Part shown: positions 15,201-24,822 of the stretch, piece after piece
Numbering within the stretch: the first letter of the stretch is position 1
How the letters are laid out: each line of letters opens with the position of its first letter
NCBI GenBank assembly: GCA_903813345.2
Contig: CAIIXF020000006.1
Span: forward strand, 15,010,348 to 15,074,347
DNA: 64,000 nt
Origin: Owenia fusiformis
Lineage: Eukaryota > Annelida > Polychaeta > Sabellida > Oweniidae
Direction of reading: 5' to 3'
The notes under the pieces: generated by a model
The model's input: only the letters and a program-made list of their open reading frames with translations
Database searches by the model: none
What the model was told of the DNA's origin: nothing
Program-made: the position numbers and the translations under genes

Positions 15201-16005
15201 CTTTGTATCTATTGAAACAGCTAAACAAACAGATACTGAAATGTATCTCTGTGAAAAAAATCTTTCAAAGATGACGAGTATTTGAAAGATGACAAGACAT
15301 ATTTCTAAAAGATGATTTGTCGAAACGGCTGACAGGTGACAGCAAAATAATCATGCTACACATTACTGTAATCAGAAAAAATGCAGACTTCAACCTCAAA
15401 ACAATTTCTAGATGGAAAACTATACTATGATAAACCAGAGGGCCTTCTAGTTTTAAGAGATTTTGAAATTTGGAATAATTTTAAAAGAATTGGCCCATTT
15501 CAATTTTGCAATCAATAATATTCCAAGTTGTGCTAAAAAAGTTGTGCTTAATGGGCATGGATTTAACATATGAATCCAACTAATACCCTTTTCACAGTTT
15601 GGCACAATAGCTAAATGTTGAAGTACTCTCACTAGAGGACCCTCTGTTCATTATGAATATGTATATTTGATCTAATTCACGAGTTATAAGTAAAATCATC
15701 TGTGCCATAATAGAAATGTAACTCATTGGGAATACATACTAATATTTGTATATAAAATTACAAAATATATTACAGCACAGTTAAAAAATTCAATCAAATC
15801 ACATCTAAACTCTAACACTGGAAATAGGAACTAAAACTCTTCAAAATCACCATGCATTAAAAATCAAAAAACTTGACTCAAAACTGCCACATAGCAATAA
15901 TTGCTTTGGAAAATATTAGTTGTAAAGGAGATCCAATGTGGATACATACTCTCTCTCGGCTCTTGCCTTACGACGTGCCTCTCTTCTGGCTTCGAGATCA
16001 GACAT
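187..16005 (-). CDS. Caldesmon-like Arg/Glu-rich cytoskeletal protein, N-terminal part (continues off left edge)
   Basis: Assembled from coding exons 16005-15950, 14019-14011, 13237-13145, 12726-12718, 11730-11662, 10361-10271, 9479-9435, 5529-5485, 2640-2563, 1600-1526 and 276-187. All junctions keep one reading frame and give about 220 residues. The start is MSDLEARREARRKARAERE; the ATG has A at -3. Three blocks of basic helix (ARREARRKAR, ARRRREREER, KRRRERREAR) alternate with acidic or Ala-rich linkers. From residue ~110 the protein becomes nearly pure Glu/Ala/Arg/Gln, as in a single alpha-helix or coiled coil. Caldesmon N-termini have the same layout of spaced RRR-E-RR blocks followed by a Glu/Arg/Lys helix, and they bind actin, myosin and calmodulin. 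Such low-complexity composition also occurs in troponin T and other proteins, so the name is tentative. No C-terminal domain is inside the window. The exon model is firm; the family name is not. Confidence 0.72.
1526..1600 (-). CDS. Caldesmon-like gene, Glu/Arg/Gln helix exon
   Basis: The acceptor TGTTTAAACAG is followed by EERQREAEAEAEAERQREAE and RQRAE in phase 0, with donor GAG then GTAGCT. The peptide is a repetitive charged helix. If the donor is not used, the frame runs 10 more codons to TAA at 1493, giving a C-terminus ending VAPPSVTDQH. The splice to the exon at 276 preserves the heptad-like charge pattern, so I prefer it. Confidence 0.68.
2563..2640 (-). CDS. Caldesmon-like gene, acidic Pro/Glu/Ala exon
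   Basis: It encodes EPAQEEEAPAAEEETPAEDT followed by VDAEAE, an acidic linker of Pro-Ala-Glu repeats. The acceptor is a weaker AAG type (GCATCTGCTAAG at 2641); a CAG acceptor 12 nt further in is possible. The donor GAG then GTACTC is weak, and the frame stays open for another 35 codons to a TGA at 2458, so an alternative terminal form cannot be excluded. Confidence 0.6.
5485..5529 (-). CDS. Caldesmon-like gene, Ala/Glu 45-nt exon
   Basis: Acceptor TCTGTTTTCAG, donor GAG then GTAAGC, phase 0 at both ends. It encodes DNTAAEEAAKAAAEE, a strongly helical Ala/Glu segment. Good splice sites and an open, biased reading frame in AT-rich surroundings. Confidence 0.72.
6427..6451 (-). CDS. Alternative first exon or 24-nt internal exon (MDSDT)
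   Basis: ATG at 6441 in strong context (TTCAAAATGG) encodes MDSDT and splices by GTAATT in phase 0 onto the exon at 5529. In that reading the gene has an internal promoter and a short isoform lacking the basic N-terminus; an in-frame TAG lies just upstream. Alternatively, ACTTCTTCAG is an acceptor and a 24-nt internal exon (GFKMDSDT) is inserted in phase 0. Both fit the sequence. Confidence 0.42.
7674..8329. mobile_element. hAT-like non-autonomous element, 8-bp target duplication
   Basis: GTTTTGAA is duplicated exactly at 7666-7673 and 8330-8337. Between them are imperfect inverted ends, TAGTGGTCGGACTCG against TAGTGGTTGGAAGACTG. An 8-bp duplication and a YAGTGGT end are typical of hAT transposons. 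No transposase is seen. It lies in the intron between the 9435 and 6427 exons. Confidence 0.7.
9218..9320. mobile_element. Short MITE with CAGTRAAACCTG ends
   Basis: CAGTGAAACCTG at the left and CAGGTTTTACTG at the right form 12-bp inverted ends around ~80 bp that include two internal GGAACACCTCT-type repeats. It ends about 115 nt downstream of the 9435 exon donor. The same ends occur at 26547-26747. Confidence 0.55.
9435..9479 (-). CDS. Caldesmon-like gene, 45-nt coding exon
   Basis: Acceptor TATCATTACAG, donor GAA then GTAAAT, phase 0 at both ends. It encodes RSTFRSRRRQQEEEE, a short basic-to-acidic switch. It is exactly as long as the exon at 5485. Removal keeps the frame, so it could be a cassette. 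Confidence 0.7.
10271..10361 (-). CDS. Caldesmon-like gene, coding exon (Glu/Thr/Arg then Pro-Glu-Ala)
   Basis: This 91-nt exon has acceptor TTCAATTTTAG and donor GAG then GTTAGT. It enters in phase 2 (the other two phases have stops) and exits in phase 0. It encodes AAGGEEETTSRRSRRADPEP followed by an EAEAEAPVE tail. Like the exons at 13237 and 11730 it opens with a split codon plus Ala-Ala and an acidic stretch followed by arginines, which suggests old exon duplication. Confidence 0.72.
10477..10560 (-). CDS. Candidate cassette exon, Ser/Thr-rich
   Basis: A strong acceptor (CTTTCATTTTCTATTTAG) precedes 28 open codons that read like protein: GSTVTPSGAKHRTPSRDF, then DHSDAK. Base composition is GC-rich, as in the true exons. 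The exit donor is weak (GTCTGT). An alternative acceptor at 10549 would accept phase 2 from 11662 and exit in phase 0 to 9479, making this exon mutually exclusive with 10361-10271. It is probably real coding sequence, but its place in the transcript is unresolved. Confidence 0.4.
10957..11018 (-). repeat. 31-bp tandem duplication
   Basis: Two adjacent 31-bp units containing GGGGAAATGATTTTTAAGAT, nearly identical, in the intron between the 11150 mini-exon and 10560. No function is apparent. Confidence 0.7.
11150..11167 (-). CDS. Candidate 18-nt mini-exon (phase 0)
   Basis: CTTAAAGTAGATGAACTG (LKVDEL) lies behind a long T-rich tract ending TTCATATTAG and before a donor GTATCTATC. Only phase 0 is open. 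It joins in frame to the candidate exon at 10560, but I could not find an exon linking either of them in phase 0 to the phase-2 exon at 11662. It is therefore an unplaced alternative exon at best. Confidence 0.25.
11662..11730 (-). CDS. Caldesmon-like gene, coding exon ending in a GC donor
   Basis: The acceptor is TGTGTATTATAG. The exon encodes AADNTEEDDLEKRRRERREARL. No GT donor gives an open join to the next exon; reading on meets TGA within 11 codons (ending RRLS). A GC donor, CTAAG then GCAAGA, ends the exon at 11662 in phase 2 and joins perfectly to the exon at 10361. If the GC donor is ignored, the message ends just after the third basic block and gives a short protein. Confidence 0.65.
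12417..12483 (-). repeat. Tandem repeat, ~24 bp, three copies
   Basis: Units of AGGGCATTTTCAGTATATTA type, in the intron just downstream of the 12718 micro-exon. Confidence 0.6.
12718..12726 (-). CDS. Second 9-nt micro-exon (caldesmon-like gene)
   Basis: TGATGATGG is flanked by the acceptor ATATTTATTATAG and a strong donor GTAAGAG. Joined in phase 2 it adds Ile-Asp-Asp-Gly in place of Met at the junction and stays open, extending the acidic run that follows. Its pyrimidine tract is weaker than that of the 14011 micro-exon. Same length and same phase as that one. Confidence 0.4.
13145..13237 (-). CDS. Caldesmon-like gene, coding exon with acidic linker and basic helix
   Basis: This 93-nt exon is in phase 2 at both ends, with acceptor TGTTTTAG and donor GTATGTTG. 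It encodes an Ala/Gly/Asp-rich linker (AAEAASGGGDDEASD) and then the basic block RIARRRREREERLAR. It is GC-rich and CpG-rich compared with the flanking AT-rich intron, as expected for coding sequence here. Confidence 0.75.
14011..14019 (-). CDS. 9-nt micro-exon (caldesmon-like gene)
   Basis: ATCAGCCAG lies between an excellent pyrimidine tract and acceptor (CCTTTTTCCTCTTCACAG) and a donor GTAATT. In phase 2 it adds three residues (Glu/Ser/Ala/Arg junction) without disturbing the frame, and skipping it is also in frame. The short length makes it easy for gene finders to miss. Probably alternative. Confidence 0.55.
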
Positions 16006-16041
16006 TGTGTTGGTCGGAAAGTTTGGTCAAGTTACGGAAAG
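15950..16041 (-). CDS. Caldesmon-like gene, first coding exon
   Basis: The acceptor GTGTATTTTCAG gives an exon start at 16041. It is followed by 36 nt of 5' UTR and the ATG at 16005-16003 (context ACACAATG). It encodes residues 1-18 plus two bases, MSDLEARREARRKARAER then GA. The donor is GTATGT, so the exit phase is 2, shared with the next four exons. Confidence 0.75.
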
Positions 16042-16215
16042 CTGAAAATACACAGAACAAATTGTTAGTTACCATAAAAATTCATGTTTTTTTCTTACAT
16101 GTATGAATATCATATTGGGCAGTCTCATCCAGTCCCAATGGTCTGTTCTACCCTACTTCCTAGATATGCATAAGCATATTGAGAGAGGGGGTACATATAG
16201 GCACATAGATACTAT

Positions 16216-16357
16216 AAGTTATTGAATGATTTGAAGTGCAATACAGGATATATTCTGCTCGAGAAATTCCGTATTGGAACGAGACAAAGTCGAGTGCCAA
16301 TACAGAATATCGAGGCAGAATATATCCTGTATTGCACTTCAAATCATTCAATAACTT
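16216..16357. repeat. Perfect 43-bp inverted repeat (hairpin)
   Basis: Arms 16216-16258 and 16315-16357 are perfectly complementary over 43 nt and enclose a 56-nt loop that itself can pair (TATTGG with CCAATA). It lies 175 nt upstream of the acceptor of the first coding exon. Perfect arms imply recent origin or conversion between arms. Confidence 0.85.
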
Positions 16358-16374
16358 TTTTATCGTGTGATCCT

Positions 16375-16465
16375 CTGTATTGCTACTGAGATTGTTCCCT
16401 CTATACCAATATTTTCTGTATTGCGACGGAGATGATCAATGGGGACAATCTCAGTAGCAATACAG
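16375..16465. repeat. Second inverted repeat, 25-bp arms
   Basis: Arms 16375-16399 and 16441-16465 (CTGTATTGCTACTGAGATTG at the outside) match with one difference. TGTATTG-type motifs are shared with the preceding hairpin, so both are probably parts of one element reaching from about 16210 to 16525. Confidence 0.65.
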
Positions 16466-19400
16466 ATTGGTACAGCACAAGAACTTACCAATCAGAAGGC
16501 TTCATTTTACAGATCATACGATAAAAGCGTATTTATCTTATAGACATTGCTACGTAATTAATAACTGTAACCACAATTAGAAAAAGTTTATGGGAAATGG
16601 GAATCTAACCTTATATCCTTTGGTTTATTCCAAAGCAATATACTTACACTTTCTTGACCTGTAAAATATATATCTTCTGGTTTATAAGAGGGCACAAGAC
16701 CCCCTCTAATCTCCCACTTGCATGGGAAAGTTCAAGACAAAGGAGGTTCGGAACTGCGGGAACTTTGGGTATCTTAATATACATAGGATAACAATGAGCA
16801 AATTACTATATAACAAATCTCATGTATTAAGGAACAGTAAACTCCAAATATATTGGTCTTGAATCAAGAGTTCCCCTGCATCTCTCTGTTCCCACATGAA
16901 TATGTATGCAGGAGATGTTGAGGAACATGCCAACTTAAAATTTGTCAATTTTCCAAAATCATTTGAAGGCCTTGAACATTAGCTGTTAAACATGAGCAAA
17001 GAATGTGTTGCACCTAACAGGCCCAATACTGAAATATTTAAGACCATTTAAAAACACAACACATATTACAGACACGGTTCTTTTATCCATAAGCCTTGTA
17101 TTACATGATTGGAGAATTCCGAAACTAAATGATTTGCATCCAATACAGTAAAGCACTTACAAAAACATTAATTCCTAACCTAGCCTAGTGTAGTTCATGT
17201 TAGCCAATATGGATATGTTCAACTTCAAAAGGAATTAATTCAAACTTAAAACCCTGAAAACTACAAAAATGTTGGACATGAATATACAAACTGGTTCTAT
17301 GAATGAATTTTTATTGACTTTGCAAATGAACTTTTTAACGAGTTTGCATTGTAAACATATCTATTGTAATATAAAACATTCTTTATTGATAAACAAACAT
17401 TCAGAATATTTTGGTCACATCAAATAAACTGATAACCTGTCCAAAAGCATAAATCACAATCATGGTATACCATGACAATTGCGATTGGGAATGATAAGAA
17501 AGATAGGATGATTATTAGATAAATTATTGTTTTCTAATAGGTTTAACAGAGTTATAGTAGGGTCACGGGTCAAGTAGAACATTATACAAACATAATATGG
17601 GTACATATATGCTAAAAATATATCAAATGTACTGATTGCATAAAATGTTTTTTCCATTACAAATCCGACACAATACAACACAAGCAACACAACCCAGTCA
17701 TCATATAAATACCCTACTAAAATTAAATACAAATATAAATAAATGATTTAAACATCAGGACTTGAGATGGCAAACTTCAAACCCTGCAAGGATAGTGGTG
17801 AGACTCTAGACCAAGCTGGAGTAAATACCAGATATTTATACCCACAAATACAGGTAAATCTAGCAGCTTTATACCAGGTAAATTGCTGCGCCAAATGTGA
17901 AATGTTTGACCTTTTTCAGATTCCTTAGAAGTTACATGCAAAGTAAAAGTTAAGTGATTTTCACCAAGCTGACACTTAGAGGCTAGCAGTATAATTAAGA
18001 CCTCTAGAAAAACCCTCTTCTAGACAAAAAGTAAAAACTTTAAAAAGGAGTTTTCACATCATTTCATGAAAAAGAGAAAAAACCTTCCCTTACATTAAGT
18101 ATGTCAGATATAAATTCTACTATTCTGATAGTCTTGTATTAAAGTCGCTGACCTCCTCTGTTAATCTTGTATCTAGTCTTGCCCTTAAATCAATTACCTA
18201 TTCCAATACAGATTCAGATTTTGGAAGGTATATTTACAATAAAGAAGGTTAAACCTTTAAGGGATTTATGCTTTTTTGATGGGAGAGAAAGTATGCTTGT
18301 CTACTGCTTATTATATGTCAACTCAGCATCATTATTCCAAAATCTTTAGTCTCACCTTTTTCAACTGTACACATAAAATTTGGTATACCCTTTCCAGTCG
18401 GGCTCAGTAGTTTTTATTTTGCTTTAGATGAGAATTTCATCTATTAGTACAGTATTCAAGTCTACAGCACTCAGGGAAAATTTTGGACTGCCTAATAATT
18501 TAGATATCACCATAAATATCATGTGTGAGTAATGAAATAACAGGTTATAGTTTTATTATCAGTTATATTAATAGAACACTTAGTTATGGAGGTAATTACC
18601 ACAGGCACAAGCTAGCCACACCACCCACTGACTATTACAGATGAACTTGAATTTTAGATGCTGATACAATTTTGATTTCAAAATGTAGCATTCACGGCCT
18701 TTAATGGGTGTTTGGATATGAAGTGAATGTTATGGTTTATATGTCACCATTGTCACCACCACAAGTGGTGACATGTTGTTATTGTCTCCACCTTTTTGTA
18801 GATGGTATTCGGTATTCGGCACTTGGTGTTCTGCAGTCTACAGTTGGTGCCGTGGGGGTCTGTAACAAATGGCAGGTGGTGATATTTTGCATGTTAATAC
18901 CTTGTTCTGGTCTGACTATATACATTTTCTCATGTTTAATTGTCTATGTATTCTGAGTGAATCATACAGACAAGACCAAAGAATTATCTCTTTGAGTATA
19001 GACTTGGTCTATATCTTACCAACGCTATTCTTGTATTATCTTCATATCAACCACTCTGTGTAAATGAAACTTATTTTCGAGATATCAGAACTCAACAGTT
19101 GCCATCCTGAATCACTTCACTTGGTTTAATGTCTATATCATTGCTTTCATTTTGTTAACATTATTCTAACCAGTTGCATTCATCAATTTAGTTATGCTGA
19201 TGCAGTTCAGTTTTCTTTCTGAACTTTTTATTATAGAAAATATAGTCCTTATTTCACTGCCATGATACCCCATTCACAATTTCTATTGACCATATTGACC
19301 AGTGCTGAGCAATAACAGCAATGATGCTCTACATATTATCACATCCTGAATTTAAGAGAAATGGCTTCTCAAATGTGCCTTACATTATACTGAAAAATAT

Positions 19401-22134
19401 AAGAGAAATATTTCAATCTTTTGTACGAGAAAGGGAGGGGCAGCAAAGGGTTTAACAATAGCAAGTAAGAATATCCTGTCCTATTCTAATCTAGTATAAC
19501 ATACTACATGTTGTTACCTATACCTGTACGTAAGTTTCTATTGGAGTATGGCTCTACTAAGTTTGTTAACAGTTTACAAGAATCCATGAGGTCAACCAAT
19601 AGCTATCTTATAGGTCAACCTGATTGATTTCTGTTTTTAAAATAACAAACTTCATTCAGATGTTGACAATACTGAACAAAAAGTGTTCAAATACACATAG
19701 CCTAAATTGAATATACTAGCTCAAAAGGTGAGCAAATCTCATACAAATATACCTAAGCTGATTGTAAAGGGGTCTGTAAATACCTTATGAGTTAATTTGC
19801 TGGGATTTAAAAATACCTGGTGGTAAGATTGTATAACTGAATACAGACCTGCAAATAAGAAGGATCCAGCAAGTCAACAATATAATTGAAAGGTCTAGTT
19901 GGGACGAGTTGTTACACCAATTCATGACAAGTTACAAGACATTTTCCCTTGAGATTAACTGCACATAGTTTTATAGGTATGCCATATAATGTATAACAGC
20001 CTTTGAGATAAGGGTAATGTTTCACATAGAACCATTATAAGGAATCCTTATATGTTTGTATAAGGTTGTTCTTTTTGTTAATATCAGACACAAAAGATCA
20101 AAATCTGAATGATCAAATATAAGACTCTATAATTCTGCAATGTTGTACCAATTTCTAAGATATAAGCCTCAGAACACCTTAGCATATCATGTGTTATATG
20201 TGTTTACTATATATGGTATGGGTATATTTAGCCCTGGTTCAGCTTGCCGGCCGGCTCCAGGTAAGCCCTAATTCAGATTCAGGGGCCTAGTTTATCCCAA
20301 GCATTGCCACGAACATGTATATATCTGGAATTGAATACTTTCCAACTTTATTTCCTTAGACACGAAAACAGGATTCACATGAAGGTTATCTTGAATTTGC
20401 ATGATGCTGAACATTAAAACACAAAATCTTTGCCAGAATTTCAATCCAACATGTCAGATATACAATGGAAGAAGAAGGACCCACTAACAAAATAAGTCCA
20501 AATAAAGTTCATACCAAAACAAAATTGATATCTGATTCAGATGAAATGCCACTCCAAAAAGCACTTAGTTGGTCAATTATGATTCCCTTAATGTTTCCTA
20601 TGACGAACAAAACACACAAAATAAACATAAAACATACTACCCATAATATGGGAAACGGTTGCTATATATATATGAGTGTATGAAACTTATCTATATGCAA
20701 GGTAAACACTTCACATTATGACAGTGATGTTATAGTTAAGTATAACCCAACAGTACCAAACCTATGACGTCCAGTATGATGCCAAAAGAGATAACTTAAA
20801 CATGGTATCTTGTAATAAAACATGTCTGTTAGAACATCTCTTGGGTGAGCTAGTAGTATCTTAAGATTTGACATACCAACTCTGAATTAAAGACCATCCA
20901 AATTTCAGAGTTAAATTGTTTCTGGTCATGTTATAACTTTTTTGCAATGTCCTCAACATTGCTTGAAACAAACATCAACAGCTCAAGACAGATGGATTTC
21001 AACTCTTGTTATCCTTACTTCAAATATGTTTATATAACTAATGGCCTGTGTATATCTATCCTTAAAGTGAAAGTAAAAAATCACCATATTTTTCACACTT
21101 ATTTTCGATTTTTACCAAGCAGTTACAAATGTATAACTGCAGAGTATATACAAATGAGTTCTCTCCACATGTTATTTCTTAGAATTGTCATAAATTATGA
21201 TTTGATCACAAAAGGTACAATGCATGGTCTTCGAGGAGTCATAAATTACAAAAATCAAACCAAAAGCAGATTCCAGGTTCCTCATGCTGACTCAAATATA
21301 AACATATTATGAAGTTGAAATGATAAAAAATGAAGTTAATCGCCAAAAATAGGAAGATATGACTGAATGTATGATTGCATTTATACTCCATCTTATTTCC
21401 CTGAAAACATTTTTTGCAATCTCTTAAAAATATACCTATGATTAAAGCATCATCTATACAATGATTAATATACCAGAATCTACAAGAGGCATTATGGGAT
21501 ATGACTGATGTATTATGGGTAATTGATTCCTAATATATTCGCCTGCTGAAAATAACTTCAGATATACGAATTTGCTGGTGTGTCAATCTGACATTTTGAA
21601 ATATCGTACATTCTGTAGTAAAAAGGTTAATTCACCAATTTTCTCAACCTGTAACCCATCACAACAGTGACCATGGCAACCATTGAAACATTGCCAGATT
21701 ATGCAGGTGAACAAAGTCTACATAACTGGGGTAATCTTGTAGTTACATAAATGTTTAGGCAAGGTTGTGTAAAACAACACTTTTTCAATGCCACATAAAA
21801 AGTTTGAAAAAACAAAGTTGATGTAGACATACTAAGGCTACTAAGTATTTACTCTTATGAACATGATTCTTATAAAAACATTGAAAAGATCCATTGTCTG
21901 CTGCTTGTATAATTTCTGAACTGGTTTTCTACTATTACTTAATGCCTCATCCCGAGTGATACAACTTTAAGCAATTTTTGGGATTTGCATCAGGGCCCTG
22001 TAGTTCCATTCTAACACAGGTTGTAACAGAAAGAGAAATGGGGGGGGGGGGGGGTACTGTGGTTTGTTGCAACTTTGAAGACTTGAAAAGCAAAGACTCT
22101 TGTACATATAAGCTGAAAAAGCAGTATGTAGTCT

Positions 22135-22247
22135 AGCTTCAAGCTTTTGACCCCCCCCCCTCATTACATGCATCCCCTCTGTGAAGTTTTCATACCTGTG
22201 TAATCAAGAAGTGGGAGAGGGGATCACAGGGGCTTGTAGCTAGTCTA
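22135..22247. mobile_element. C/G-rich hairpin MITE, copy 1
   Basis: The left end (AGCTTTTGACCCCCC type) and right end (GGGATCACAGGGGCTTGTAGCT) are imperfect inverted repeats about 110 bp apart. Other copies lie at 33413, 34583 and 37741. Short C and G runs in the arms give strong hairpins. Confidence 0.5.
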
Positions 22248-23437
22248 AGCAGTATGGTTTGTATCTGACTTGCACTTTGCTCTCTTCCTATTTCATTATA
22301 GGAATTAGTTTGCAGTCAGTCTTTATAAACATTTACTGCTATCAGGCATAGTTTGATGTTTTATATCAATCAATCAGAATTCAGTTTAGTCTAGAGGGAA
22401 ATGCTTTATCTTAAATTGATGTGATATTTTAGGCTCAATGTTATAAACATTCGAATGAAAATGGTTAATTATGAAGCTGAGCTTTTATTTTAGTATGATG
22501 TTTCATCATCCCCTGAATCTATTTGCTCCGTAGCTCTATTCTAGAAGCATCTAGTATGTATAATAGGGACAAAGGATAACAATATACATGTATTGTAAGG
22601 GGGTAATGGTGACCAATTTTAGACAGAACAGTAAAAATACAAATGTGCATATACTACTTTAAAAAAATCCTGGAGAGATCAAGAGCACTTATATATATTT
22701 ATAGAAGAAATTATTTCGATTTAGATTAGTTTCAGATTGGTCTAAATTACGTCATGTATTACATCTGGTTGTGCTTGAACAGTTGAATGTTCTATCAGTA
22801 TTCTAAACATTGAGGTTCTTCTGTCTATATAATTTACCCACAGGTATTTTTAATAGATTGAACATGAAGAAATGGAGAAATAAATAATCAAAGACTGGCA
22901 AGGTTTTAGAAAATATAACTGTTATGTTAACATTATAGAAACTGACTTAGGATTTTCATATCTGGTAGATATCTTAAAGCCAATGATTAAATATGAGTAG
23001 GCAGTACATTGTATTTTCCTGCAAGTTCTGCTAAAGAAACCTACAAGATGCATTCATATCATTAAGATTCTGAGGTTAAATGATGCCATCAATAGCTGAA
23101 ATATTCACAGAAACTGTATAAAAACCTGGCAGTTCTTATATCAGACAACATCTCAACATGTCCATTTTTTAGAAAGATGAGATGGAGCATTATGCAATGT
23201 CAGAAAATGTTCAACATAGACAAATTGAATAACCCACCATGGGTGTGTCTACTGACATTCATGAAATAGACTTCAATACTGAATAAAGGTCTGGGAATTG
23301 ATTATGAAATGAAAGTTATATACCATTTGAAGGTTTGTGTGAGACCACTATCATGGTTCTAAGATGGAAGGGGTTCATTCTCTCTCTAATATAGCATCGG
23401 GAAATAAATAAGGGATAGGGGTGGCAAAAGACTCTGT

Positions 23438-23827
23438 ATGAGCCCATTGTCTTGCATCCGTCTAAAGTATTTGATACATTTCAAAGAAAAACCACAGGTT
23501 TTCAAGAGACACAAAACACAAAGTAAGGCCCAGGTCAAAGGAGAAGTATCAAGGGTGAGAGCATGGTGTGGTGCCCATAGGCTCTTCTGTCTCTTGAAGA
23601 AAGTGACCATTAAAGATAAAGAAGTACAGGGGAAAGTACCTTTATACATTGCCAATCCTTATCATTTCCGTACTCTTAATTTCTTGTGCTTGACTCATAG
23701 ACTGGAAGCTGTGAAGCAGCATTTCAAGAACATCAACCACCACATTCCATTTTTCAGCAAGACAGCAGCAACAGATTTTGCAAAGATGATGATTTTGATG
23801 AATGATTTTACTTCACAGCTGCATTAG
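23438..23827 (+). CDS. Unrecognised 129-residue ORF in the large first intron
   Basis: An open frame from ATG to TAG is followed 55 nt later by AATAAA (23879-23884). It lies antisense to the caldesmon-like gene, in the 17-kb intron. The product is Lys/His-rich, has no signal peptide or membrane segment, and matches no family I know. It is the most protein-like open frame outside the two genes. It could be a decayed processed copy, a small lineage-specific gene or chance. Confidence 0.2.
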   Translation: MSPLSCIRLKYLIHFKEKPQVFKRHKTQSKAQVKGEVSRVRAWCGAHRLFCLLKKVTIKDKEVQGKVPLYIANPYHFRTLNFLCLTHRLEAVKQHFKNINHHIPFFSKTAATDFAKMMILMNDFTSQLH

Positions 23828-24194
23828 CAGTTATGTTCAGTTCTCTCAATGGATACAAATTTATTTTGCCCTCAGTTTCAAATAAAATCTATAAACCAGT
23901 GAAAGTCTTTAAATTCTCTTTGTCAATATTTCGTAATTTGGAATCTGAAACTTTAATATATCTAGCTGCCAGACCCAGACATAAGAATATACAATGTTAA
24001 GAGGTTGAGAAACAGGATTTCAATTAGAAATTATACGGACCTTAAAATACTTATATCTGGGCTATTATCCAAGAATGAATTTCTAAACCGCCTTAAGTCT
24101 TAATATTCATATTTACCCAACAATTTACTGATCCTGTTTACAAGGACTTAGAGAGTGATATATCATGTACTGTACTTTTTACATAGGACTACAA

Positions 24195-24822
24195 GGTAAC
24201 TGGTCAACTCGTACCCAAGACAAGTCGTACCCAAGACAACTCGTACCCAAGTATATATTTTGTTTTGAACCAAGCGTTGACTGGGAATGTGAATAGATAT
24301 ACATATTATAATTGTAACATACTGTTCAGAATAGTTTAAAGTTTGAAGAAGAATTTTCGGAGAAAATTGATTTAATTTCGTGACATTTTGAGCTGAGTGT
24401 CAATTTGTATTGACTATTATTTTATATCGGTCACAGATTCAGGATGTTCGAGCAAAGAGACATATGTTTATTCCACATGTTCATGATCATTTTTCAAAAT
24501 ATTGTATGTTTATATATGAGTGTTTGGAACAAGTGTCAGATCTAATGTTGTAATTATATTTATTTATATATATGTTTGACAAGCGATTCAAGCACTTCTT
24601 TTATTTAATAAAAAAAATGCTTTACTGATCCATTGAGAAAAAATGTCTAAATTCAAAAAATATTGAGGATTATTTGATTCACATTATAACATGAAAGCAT
24701 TACAAACTCAATTTTTTTCCCAATATGCACCCATAATAGTGAAAAAAATCTTGGGTACGAGTTGTCTTGGGTACGAGTTGTCTTGGGTACGAGTTGTCTT
24801 GGGTACGAGTTGACTAGGAAGC
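24195..24822. mobile_element. MITE whose inverted ends are 16-bp tandem repeats; 9-bp target duplication
   Basis: GGACTACAA occurs at 24186-24194 and 24823-24831. Inside it, the left end carries three 16-bp units (ACTCGTACCCAAGACA) and the right end four units in inverted orientation (TTGGGTACGAGTTGTC). The ~500 bp between them is AT-rich and non-coding. The 9-bp duplication and tandem-repeat ends recall fold-back or Mutator-like elements. Confidence 0.7.

Noticed and set aside
20947-21312. 121-codon plus-strand open frame
   Set aside because: Random composition, no codon bias, no splice or poly(A) context.
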